A stretch of 64,000 nucleotides of DNA. Source: Pseudofabraea citricarpa. Taxonomy: Eukaryota; Ascomycota; Leotiomycetes; Helotiales; Dermateaceae. A program made the position numbers and the translations under genes. Shown in pieces: positions 10,511 to 21,800 of this stretch. Numbering within the stretch: position 1 is the stretch's first letter; every line of letters starts with the position of its first letter. The stretch covers positions 2,232,001 to 2,296,000 of the forward strand of contig JAPWGK010000004.1 in assembly GCA_029641185.1 (NCBI GenBank), read 5' to 3'. The notes under the pieces are model-generated. The model ran no database searches, was not told the DNA's origin, and saw only the letters and a list, made by a program, of their open reading frames with translations.

Positions 10511-11505
10511 ATGAAGTTCTTTACCCCTATCGTTCTTGCGACTTTGTATGAGCTAGCTCTATGTGGCGATGACCGCGACCTCAACGGTGATGTATGGAAG
10601 AATACTTTAGAGCGAAGACAGACAACCTGGAGCCCGCCGTCAGCTCTTGCAACACCGCTTCAAGAGGTATGGGACCACGAGTCCAAAACCTACAATAATG
10701 GAAACCTCCTCGGGTTCAAGAACTATGGCTATGATATCATCATGGCTGCTCAAGGGTAAGAAGTCACAGAGACACTGAAGAACATTTCAGCCAGGGTGCT
10801 AAATTTGGATAGCTCGTTGAAATTCTGTGTACGATGGGACTCCACCGCAACTGTGACTGAAGCACAACGGACGGCAATTGCATCTTCACTCCAGAAAAAC
10901 GTCAAAAAGTGGACTGACAATCTTTCTGGATTCATGGGGTGGCCATATGATAATATTCCAGTCAGTGTTACCGGTTGGGCCGTCAAAAATACAAACCTCC
11001 TTCAAGGCTCTACTTCAGGTATTGATGTCTACACAACCACCGACTCTGAAGGCATCGCAGAATGTGATCCACGGTGCGGTCGCTTTTTTCATCAAGATAA
11101 TAACTACAGCGCCTGCCCTGGCGGAGCTGCTCGACATTACGATGTGTCTCTTTGGCTCACTGCAGGAATGGAAGGAGGTGCAGGTGGGGACTGGGGTCAG
11201 CGTGTTGGAAGTGAATACTTCCTGTCTGCACTCGATAACCCTCACATCTGGCTACACGAGTTTGTATGTTTGCCCTTCTTTTGTGCCTAGCATCTTGCTG
11301 ATTAATTATTTAGGGACACACACTTGCCCTTGACGACTTTTACGATTGGCTTCCAACTGGCCAGACTAGCTTCATCATGAATGCTGGTAGCTCGCAGGTC
11401 GTGACAGAATTTGATATCTGGATGATGCGCGACTTCTGGAGACATCTGGCCAGCCGTTACAATTTGAAAAAATTGAAGAGCCGAGCTATTGGAAACACTG
11501 ATTAG
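10511..11505 (+). CDS. Secreted HExxH zinc metallopeptidase-like protein
   Basis: Three exons (10511-10755, 10795-11263, 11314-11505) join to 301 aa. The start gives a signal peptide (MKFFTPIVLATLYELALCG). The second intron falls inside the zinc motif: joining exons 2 and 3 yields HEFGHTLALDDFYDW, a HExxH with a downstream Asp, followed by a Met-turn-like SFIMNAGSS. Several cysteines (CDPRCGRFFH, YSACPG) suggest extracellular disulfides. The family is a fungal secreted group often left without a clear name. The third zinc ligand cannot be assigned with certainty. It is probably a secreted nutrient or defence protease and not part of the polyketide pathway. Confidence 0.75.
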
Positions 11506-12630
11506 GCATTCCTTGGAATATTTTGGCCATCTTGAATCGATCAAACTATTTCTCAAAAAACGAGGTAGGATATTTGAGGGGCATACGTTGCAGCGACAAT
11601 ACTGCTGGGGGAACGTTTTACTATATTTTCTTGTATCATATTTCAATTCTGTACATTCAATTCAATGCATTTCGTGCGATGTTCTTTTAAGCCTGTATCT
11701 CATTTCAAAAACTGTTTCGCGGATTCGCTGTATCTGCTCACCCCACTTCTACCCATGCCCCATGCGAGTTGATTATCTACAATTGCATGGAAGGTTCACT
11801 GCAGTTCAAATTACTGTACCATTTATAGTTCAAAGCCTGAGACTGACGGCCGAGTTATGTGGCAATGTTTTTTTAATGTCCATCTTGGTAGGTGTCCCTC
11901 TATGTCTACCCGGGCATATCATGGTCGTTCGTGTTCTAGCTTTGATCTTCAGTTCTGACCATGACCACGGCTTGCTATCATTACTGACATGATCCGGCAT
12001 TGTGGTTGTTTTTGATTCTAGATCTTTCTAATATAGATGTTATCGTCGCATTCCGGTTCTCCGCTCTACAATAATTGAGTCCTTAAGTATCCTCCGTGAT
12101 CCTTCTGCAAAAAGTGGCGTTTGTTATGAGCTTCCCCTTTAGGAAGCTCAATGTGCCAGCGCTTACTAGTACATAAATAACAAAGCTTGACCAAGGCAGC
12201 TGCATCTTCCAGCCAATCATTGTGCCAGTCAGGTTCAATGACCCATGCATAAAATCGCCCGAGAAGGTTTAAGCTTTGTCGGCTTTCCTCGGCACTTGGG
12301 GTCCTGCATCTCGATTTCACCTCTTTACCAATAGATTCGCTTTCCGATCATACAACACTCCATCATAAGCTTTGTTTATCCACCTCCTAATCTGCACATC
12401 AAAGCTTGCCGAAGCTTCTTTTTCTTTGTATACCTTCTCTAAATGGCTTGATACTCCACTCATTTCCTTCCAGCTCCCCCATTAGGTTATCCAGGTTTAA
12501 CCATGGGAGGGCGGAGAAGGATTTGCCGACTGCTTGACGGTGGGCAAGAATAATAAATACTGCTTCTGTGACTCCATTCAGCTTTTCGTCGCATTCTGAT
12601 CATTCAGTCCATCGTTTTCTCTCTTTCACG
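11506..12630. other. Intergenic with one small protein-like frame
   Basis: About 1.1 kb of mostly non-coding DNA precedes the carboxypeptidase gene. On the minus strand at about 12062-12340 an open stretch reads like protein (AWVIEPDWHNDWLEDAAALV) but lacks an ATG in frame and matches no family that I know. It may be a gene remnant or an exon of a lost gene. Confidence 0.35.
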
Positions 12631-14432
12631 ATGCAGTTTCACTACTTTGGTCTCCTAGCTCTTATTCTTCCAGCATTTACTGCTGCCCTGCCTGCATCTA
12701 CGCTAGTCGAGTCTCTGAAGGACCACAGACCCGTGAAGCAACCTGATGTCGCATTGAAGAACAAGCGATCTTTCGAGGTGATTAATGGTGTTAACCATAC
12801 TAAATTTGAGCACCGGGCCACTGGAGCTACATTGAGCTTCGTGACGAATTCAGGCATATGCGAGACCACGCCTGGTGTTAATCAGTACTCTGGTTATATC
12901 TCCGTTGGAACTGTAAGTAGTGATGAAGTATAATGATGGAACTTACTAATGCATCTTAGAATATGAACATGGTTTGTGGTCTGGCATTTATTATTTGTGC
13001 GTATACTGATAGGATACAGTGGTTCTGGTTCTTTGAGTCCCGAGACAGCCCAACTACAGCACCCCTTGCAACCTGGTTCAATGGTGGTCCCGGATGTTCC
13101 TCTATGATTGGTCTCTTTCAGGTACGAACTGCCTTCACTTTTAATAGAGAAGTACTAACAACGAGCAGGAGAATGGCCCCTGCCATTTTGTTAACGGGGC
13201 TTCCACGCCATCATTGAACAATTACAGTTTCAACGAGTATGCTAACATGCTGTATATTGATCAACCAATCGGCACTGGATTCTCGTACGGAACCGACTCG
13301 GTAACATCTACCGTGACTGCCGCCCCGTATGTCTGGACTCTTCTACAGGCATTCTATGCTTCGTTCCCAGAATATGAGAACCGCGACTTTGGGATCTTTA
13401 CCGAATCTTACGGAGGACATTATGGACCAGAATTTGCTTCATATATTGAAGATCAGAATGCCAAGATTTCAGCAGGGTCTATTTCCGGAGAGAAAATCAA
13501 TCTCGTAGCTCTAGGAATCAACAATGGTTGGTTTGATCCAGTCATTCAAGAGAAAGCATACGTGGATTATAGCTATAACAACACGTACAAGCCTCTAATA
13601 ACGGCGGCACAACACACCTCCTACCTAAACACTTATACTTCCAAGTGCCTGCCAGCTCTTCAAAAGTGCTCTGCTTTAACAGGCTCGAACTCTGCTTGTG
13701 AAACTGCAGAAGATACATGCTATAATGACATCGAAGGACCTCTTTCATCAGTGGCAGATTATGATGTGTACGATATTCGATCTCCAAGCAATGATCCTAA
13801 CCCTCCTGAGACCTATGTTTCGTACCTCCAGAGCTCGAAGGTCATGACTGCCATTGGTGCTAAGAGTACATATGCTGAATGTCCTGATGCACCGTACGAA
13901 AAATTTGCATCAACTGGTGATGGTGAGTATTTGAGACCTCCAGCGTTTCTAAAAAAGAAATATCATTCTGACGAGGAATATCGAATAGATGCTCGGTCTC
14001 TCCTATCAACACTGTCTACAGTCGTCCAATCAGGAATCACAACTTTAATCTGGGCAGGCGATGCTGATTGTAAGTGATTATTGATCAAGTAATATTAATT
14101 GCAAAGCTAACATGAAAAAGGGATTTGTAACTGGTTCGGTGGTCTGGCTTCAGCCAATGCGATTACGTACTCTGGATCATCTGCATTTAACGCGAAGGCC
14201 GAGACTCCATACACCGTCAATGGCGTAACCGGTGGTACTTTCAAAAGTGTTGGAAATCTCTCTTGGTTGAGAGTTTTCGGAGCTGGCCATGAAGTCCCTT
14301 ATTACCGTAAGTATTCTACGACAAACTCCAAACTTGGCAATGGGACAGTACTGATAAATATGGATAGAACCTGAATTGGCTTTACAGGCCTTCAAACAGA
14401 CCATGCAGAAGAAAGCCATTTCTTCTACCTAA
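12631..14432 (+). CDS. Secreted serine carboxypeptidase (S10)
   Basis: Six exons (12631-12912, 12960-12971, 13020-13121, 13169-14069, 14121-14306, 14368-14432) join to 515 aa. A signal peptide ([19 protein letters not shown]) is followed by a propeptide-like region. Family marks are [20 protein letters not shown] for the oxyanion and substrate region, the nucleophile in [10 protein letters not shown], the catalytic Asp in WAGDADWICNW and His in GAGHEVPYY. Exon 2 is only 12 nt and encodes NMNM; without it the conserved SVGTNMNMWFWFFES stretch cannot be read. The enzyme would remove C-terminal residues from peptides outside the cell or in the vacuole. It lies inside the cluster span but is likely independent of it. 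Confidence 0.93.
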
Positions 14433-14639
14433 AATATAGCGAAGTGATTGGGTGGAAGCAAAGTTAGGAAACATTCCTAACATCTTTTAATTTCTTGTAC
14501 ATATCTACGCATTCATTTATGGCGAATGGATGACTTCCAACATGAACCAGGAAAATTCATGTACCATTCTTGAAGCCTCAAATTGACTTTTCCTTCATCA
14601 CTGCCACCTTACTCTCGTGATGGTGTCTATCTCAACTAA

Positions 14640-15244
14640 TCATGCCTGGCTCATCTCTCTTTGATCAAGCAGAGTCAACTCATTGCCTACAGCTATCTGT
14701 AACTTCGCCAGATCCACAAACTTTGCATCTTCAGCACTTTGTTTCAAATTATCCGGATCCATCAGAAATCCTCGTACAGATTCCCAACTAGCATCGAGAA
14801 CCTTGGCGTTAGCAAAATCTTCATAAAGATAAAATGAAATTATATCAAATGCGTACTAAGAATGATAGAACATCTGTACCTACTTAGGAAATACCATTGT
14901 AGCTACCCCATCACAGTCTATCAAAGGACCTGGTCCGAAGAGAGAATTAAAACTATCGCGAGACGAAGCTGGGGTATGTTGCTAAGCATAGGAAACAATC
15001 TTCGTTAGCTTTCCAAATTTTTCTTGACGTAAAGATTACAGAGAATAAGAAACTTAGAGTTCAAGATTGGGACTTGGATATAATATCATACCTGGCTATA
15101 AGAGATTACACCATGTCTTTTCATGACAGGAAGCAATGCGGCTGCATGTACATTACTCCAATGATTCCGGAACTCAGTCTCGGAAATCTCGGGATTTCGC
15201 CACGTGAGAAAGGTTATCTTGACTACTTCTTTAAGGGACCCCAT
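14640..15244 (-). CDS. EthD-domain protein (dehydratase-like)
   Basis: This small gene was found by splicing. Exon 1 (15092-15244) encodes MGSLKEVVKITFLTWRNP and onward to HGVISYSQ; exon 2 begins at 14981 with QHTPASSRD; the last exon ends at 14640. The pattern of a W-R-N-P start, F..HW...HA, a YSQ.HT turn and a DCDGVATM core fits the EthD family (dimeric alpha+beta barrel), which in fungal aromatic polyketide pathways includes dehydratases. The second junction is unsettled. An intron from the GTATTT after ATG (about 14895) to TTCTTAG (about 14853) keeps the frame and gives a protein near 150 aa. However, the family core VFPKYEDF seems to run across this site and is followed by an in-frame TAG near 14880, so decay is possible. 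It lies about 600 bp from the PKS 3' end on the same strand. Confidence 0.6.
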
Positions 15245-15858
15245 TATTATCCAAGGGTTAACGCAAAAAGTGATTTATCGGCAAAGCAGTGCAACCAAAG
15301 ACTGGTAACTATACGCAGGTCGTTCCAAATTGGAAATGTCAAATATCTATCTATTCAACTTGAAGCTCACACCTGCTGTTCTCATGTTACATTTAGCCAA
15401 GCGATTAGTAGGTAGATCACGTCTATGACTGAAAATCTTGGAATCTGACATGCATCAATAGCGTCTACTCACTCGGAGGCTAGATCCGTGTTGCCGGGTT
15501 TCGATTATGCGATGTGATTATTTCTACACGGAGGGTGAGTATTGGCTTACAAGTGCTTATTCCTCTCATCTACAAAGAAAATTCACCTTAACTTCAAGGC
15601 TCAAAAGATATGGACAACACGGTTTTGTAGGAATGATATTTGATTGATCACATTGAGGTATAAACTTTGTGGATGTGGTATAAACTTGGGATCACTTGAT
15701 AAGACTAATGTTAATTAATAGACTGCATAAATATTCGCCAGTGTAATATCGTTATCCTTTATCTTAGAATCGAAATACTGCTATCTGCCTTTACCCTACA
15801 ATAGGTCTAATCAGATCCACGAAGAGAAACATGTAATCAATCTACCGATCTAACTTCT
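15245..15858. other. Intergenic between EthD gene and PKS 3' end
   Basis: About 0.6 kb holds the EthD promoter and the PKS 3' untranslated region. It is AT-rich and I see no coding signal. Confidence 0.45.
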
Positions 15859-18800
15859 TCAAGCCGTAGCACCCTCTTTCACTTCAAGCCTCTCCTTCAA
15901 CCTTTCTAGGGCGGTAATACCCAACATCTCAATCGTACCACCATTCAGAATCTCCAATGTACTAACCTCAATTGCCATGGTTCTGCGCAACCAATTTCTC
16001 AGCTCGATTGTCACCAAACTGTCCACTCCCAAGGAGCTCAAGCTTTTCTTGACATCCAGTTCCTCAGCCGGGCGTAACATGAACCTGTAAATACAGACCC
16101 CAATCTCATGTGTTAGCAATTCAAGACCTTCTGAGGTATCGAGAATGGATTTGTCTAGCTCCACAGAGGTAAGGAAACCAGCGAGCTGACTGTCTACACC
16201 GGCACCGGCACCTTCTGTGGCTCTATCTTCCAGGTTACGGAGGATATCGACGCGTTTGTCTCGTTTCCAGATGACACGATTTGATGGATCAGACATGGAT
16301 TTCGTGGCTCGCATGCCAATTGCAAGTTGGCTTCTCTCCGTGAAACCTTCGGTTTGTGAATAAGGTGCGGTAGCTGGCGATGATTGCTTGATTGATAGAT
16401 GCAATGCATCCACTAAATCCTTTTCTCTCATGAACCACATTCCTGCGCTTCTGAGACTGTCTTGAACAATTTGGTTCTGTGTGACATAACCAATATCATC
16501 CATCGCACCAACATCGAGAACTGAAGCTGGTAGACCTAATCTGTGACGATATTGCACAATTGCGTCTTGGAATGTATTCCCTGACGCATAATTTGATTGA
16601 TGGGCAATGCCGAAGCAACCAGATACAGAGCTGAATAAGACGAAGAAGTCCAGATCAGTATCCTCAAGGGCTTTGTGAAGATTCCAAGTACCATCAACCT
16701 TAGGATCCACCGCAGTCTTCCAGTCAGTATGGGACATGTCAGGGAGTTTTCTATCCTGCAGTACCATTGCTAGATCAAGAACTCCAGCAATTGGCTTTAT
16801 AGCGCTTTTGACAGCATTTTGCACGTCTTCCAGGACCGTGATATCACCTGGTATTGCCTGTACCGAACACCCCTGAATTGCCAATTCATGGAAAAATGCC
16901 TGGTCTTCTTCAGTCTTTCCTGCTGATCTGGAGATATAGATGATATGTTTTGCTCCACATTCCACAAACCAGGTAGATATGGCAGTGCCGAGACCTCCAA
17001 GGCCACCTGCGAAGAGATACGAAACATCTCCACGAAGTTCCAGATTTTGTGGAACTGCAGTTATGGGCAATTCAGTTTCGTCCTCTGGTATCTTGACAAC
17101 TATTTTGCCAATATGTACGCCTTGTTGCATGTATCTGAATGCCTCTTCCACTTTGGCACCCTCAAATGCCGTGATCGGTGAGATTGGTCTGATATGTCCT
17201 TGCTCATACAACGCCACTGTCTCTTTAAGTAGTCTACCGCTGTTAGTCGAAGTCTCTGAGTCGCTCAAGACAGCTTACTCGTTATACTGATCTGGTAGAG
17301 TTGCCAAGTCGATGCCAATAAAACTTCTGTTTGCTTCAAAGAGATCCATATCAAGCTGTGCACGGCCAATGAAATCTCTCTTGCCAATTTCGATCATCTT
17401 AATCAAGTCAGCACTCGGCTACAAATGGTTACATATAGAGGCGTACCTTTCCGCGGATGGCAACACATTTCCAAGAAGTATGTAAAAGCTCACCCGACAA
17501 TGAATTGAGGACAATATCCACACCTCGATTGTCTGTCTCTCGCATCACATCACGCAAGAAAGAGGCATCGCGAGAATGGAAAATGTGATTACGAGGGATG
17601 CCGAAAGTTTCCATAAGATATTTAACCTTATCATCGTTTCCAACCGTGCAATATATCTTTCTTTTGTTAGTTTATCTAGCTATATCAGGGAGGCCACTTT
17701 ACCTTTGCGCCAACCATCTGGCAAATTTGAATTGCAGCAATTCCGACACCACCACAAGCAGATTGAACCAGGATTGATTGTCCTTTCTTGATATTGGCGA
17801 CTTTTAAAAGTGCATGTATGACAGTAACATAAACGCACGGCATGGTTGCAGCATCTTCGAAAGTTAGCGAATCCGGGATCTTGACGACGTGGTCTGCAAA
17901 CGCAATTGTCTGCGTTGAGAAATAATTCTGGCCCATTGTCATAACTCGGTCACCGATTTTTAGATTTTTCACGGCAGAGCCAATAGCAACAACTACCCCG
18001 GAACCTTCAAGACCAAGACCGACGGAACCGGAATCAACAAGGCCCATGGTGACCAGGACATCGCGAAAGTTCATTCCCACGCAACGAGGAGCAACAATAA
18101 CCTCATTAGAGCCGAGAGTTTCCAGAGTATATGGGGTCCATCTCAATGAATGGATCAAGCCGGGGCGTCCAACGTCAAGCTTCAAAGGCTGTTTACCAGT
18201 ATTTGAACTCAATGCTAATTCTCTCGCAACATTCGTCCAGTGATAACGACCAATGTTGATAACATCGTCCTTAAGAACATACTCGTAGTCAGGCTGAACA
18301 TCAGAAACTGTTGCCTGAAGCTTGTTGAAGACTTTGACTATAGCATTTACCGCGGAAGGACCAGTTGAATCTAGTTCAAGTGTAGCAAACGGAATCGATA
18401 ATTCAGAACGAATAGTCCGAGCAAGTCCCAAACATTGACTAAAACGAGGATCTTCCGGTTCAATCTGTGAAGAACGTGTGACCCAGAGGATACTGGAAGA
18501 CCCAATGTCTAGTAAAATCTCTTTGAGATTTTCCAAGCCTCTAGAATCGAGTCCGAAGATCATAGGGGTTTCAAATTCAAGGAGCGAGATGACGTCTTGA
18601 GATTGGGGAATCGGTTCTCCAAGAGCACAACGGTCTACAAAGAAACCCTCATCAAGTAAAGCGTCTTCGATGGTCTGCAGGTGATCAGAATCTGTTTGAG
18701 AATCGTGGTAAAGTAAGGTGATGGCTCTGAGATCCTCGATAATTCTGGCTGGATGGGCGATAATATTCATTCCAATATGCTTCTCTAAGTCGGGATCATC

Positions 18801-21800
18801 GTATACAACAGCTTCAATTGGAGCAAAACCAGCTGCTTGAAGTTCTCTATCCCATCGCTCGACCGAGACGCTCGGCGCCATGGGTCGATTATCTGCCTCG
18901 CCTAACCACCAACCAGGCAATATTCCCATGATGAGATTATTTAACTTGGAGGCAGAAGGAGCCAGCTCTTGTAGGAAGAATCGTCCACGTGGAGCTAGAA
19001 GTTTTCGGACATGAGTCAAGGTGTCTTTCAGTACTGCAGTGGCGTGGATAACATTAGAAGCGATTATGAGATCGTAGGTTCCAAATTGAAGGCCTTGCTC
19101 GGATGGGTCTTTGCTGATATCAAGCACTTTATACTCTATTCCCGGATATTCTTCAAATCTTTCTTTCGCAGTGCCAAAGAAGCCAGAGGAAATATCGGTA
19201 TAGCTAGATTTCAGTTAGCATCCCCAAAAGATAAATTTACATTAGTTGCACTAACGTATATGAGGAGTACATTCTCTCGCCGTTAATCGAGGTAAGTGCC
19301 TTAAGTGCTATGAGAGAAGTGCCTCCAGTGCCGGCACCGATCTCTAGAACCTTCATCGTCGGATTCAAATGACCAGTCGCAACAAAGAATGGGGTTGAAT
19401 TGACTCTGTCCGCGGTGAGATTGTACACATTAGTCAAACCACCATCTCTAAGATATATTTCAAGTGCCTCCTTAGTACCAGAAAAGCAACCAACGCAGTT
19501 GTCCAAAAGTCGAGAGATGAGTTCAGCTGCTGGGGCGAATTCTTGAGTCTCTAATTCCACTCTCATCTTAGAAATAAGTGACTGGCGTTCTTCTGGTTTC
19601 AAACTGACTAGATCTCGTGCATTGGAAAGAAGCTTGTTCTCGCCTGCACGTGCTTCATTGGCATGACCGTCCAGCCAGCGGCTGAATTTTTTCATGTGCT
19701 CAGCAGAGAACTTCCCTTCAAGTTGGCTTATCTGGTGCTGAATCTCAGCAGTGCAAAGAAGGGCGTATGTTTCCACTGCTTCGATGGCCTTTGGGTCTTT
19801 CTCGCCAACGATCATCAAGTCTTCTAAGTTCATGAAGTCCATGTCAGGTCGCCAGTTGAGTCGAGCACCGGCAACAGTATCTGTCTCTTCGATCCCAGTT
19901 TCATCTTCAAGCGGAGAGAATTTTCCACCTATAAGAGACAACAGTAATTCATCATTTGCTATTAGTAAAACCTCTCCTCTGATTGTTCCTATGGGATGAC
20001 TGGCTACCGCAATTGCTTCTGCACGAAGCTCAGCTTCGTGGTTATTAGCTGAAATGTAGATGTGCTCTATCTGTGTTGGCACGACAAGCTTGGTAAATTT
20101 GCGGATAACTCCCTCGCATGGTGCAAACGCAAAAAGTTGAAGACCTATACAGAGTCAGTATTCTGATTTTAGTCTAGAAAACAGATAAACTCACAATGGT
20201 CGATGGTGGTTGGATGTAGTTGATAGAAGGTTTCTCCTTTCAAAGTAGGCGCCAATGTGGCAACTGCAGTATTCTTACCAGGCATGGCAGAGATGTTGCT
20301 CAAGCCCTGGAATGCTTGCCCATAATTTAGTCCTACCTTCTTCATTGCCGAGTATGGAGAGGCAACTTTCCTTGGAAGTGGTTCAATATTATGCCCGTGG
20401 CTGTGGATTTTGTATTGAATATCTTGTCCAGATTTCACTTGGCCAGTGCAGTGTTTTGTCCAGGCAATACCGTTGTGGGATGAGATCGAGAATTCATACC
20501 ATGAGCTATCCAAGGCAGTAGTAAGTCGAACTGGTCTTAGAGTCGTGATTATCTCGGTATTATGGGTGTCTTGAAGGACCAAACCAGTTTTGATGATCAT
20601 ATTACGAATACTGTAATCATTTTCTCCGGATATCTGTCGTATCGCCTCGCCAACCATTGCAATATAGCCTGCGCATGGAAATACAATGTTCTCTAAAACT
20701 TTGTGGTCTTGTATCCAGGGAACATTTAGCAGGCTTAACAGATTTCGCCAAGTTGGTTCAAACTCGTTGCCTTCCAGAATTCTAGATCCAAGCAGCTCAT
20801 GATGCGGAAATTTGCGAAATCTCCTACGATGATGTTAGTATTCATTTCAATAGCGGCGAAGAATAATTCCACGCATAATTCAACGCACCACTCTTTTGTT
20901 ATTCTGCTCTCGCTCCAGTAAGAGGTATCGTGACGCCATGGATAGACGGGTAGGTCTGTTAGGGTCTTCCCGGAGGGGTTCAGCGGCTGAAAATTGATAG
21001 GAACTGCGTTCAGGTACAGTTTACCAATCGAGTTAAGCATACTACCCGTAGAATCCTTTCCACGCACCAATGTTGAATTATAGATAAGATCTTCTTTATA
21101 TGCAAGTGCCTTAAAGATTTGTCGAAGTGGACCAGCAAGAGCAGAATGTGGTCCAACCTCCAAGAACAATTGGTCACTCGATCGACCATCAACACACGCT
21201 CTGACGGCAGAGTAAAATTTGACAGGAGATTCAAGATTCTCACGCCAATACGATTTGCCTAACTCAGCAGCATTGATTCGTTTTCCTGTGACGCTTGAAA
21301 AGAATGGTATGGTTGGTGCCTGTCCCACAACATATGGCTTAAGAAGTTCTTCATAGGTTTCTCCTACTTCGACCATATGATGTGAATGATAGGCCATGCC
21401 GCCTGTTTGAATACGGCGTGCGAAAAGATCCGGATCGTCGTACTTCAGCTGCGCAATAACAGCATCAACCTGGTCTTCGTCTCCGGATAAGGTCACACTA
21501 ACAGGACTGTTTTCACAAGCCACTACCACACCCCTTTCAAGATAAAGGCTTACTTCAGCCTTGCCAAGTCCAACTGCAGCCATAGCCCCTCGTTGCTTGC
21601 AGTTCTTAGTAATGAATCCACGATAATATGCAGTAATGATAGCTTCGTCGGCTGTAAGAGCATTGGCAGCATATGCTGCCGCGATTTCACCACTGCTATG
21701 ACCCGTCACAGCAGCAGGCGAAATTCCCAATCTTCTTAAAAAGTTGACTAGAGCGATTTGAATTGCTGTGAGCAAAGGCTGTGCATAAACAGCATCTTCA

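Noticed and set aside
15074..15415. 113-codon plus-strand frame
   Set aside because: It lies opposite exon 1 of the EthD gene and has no recognisable features.
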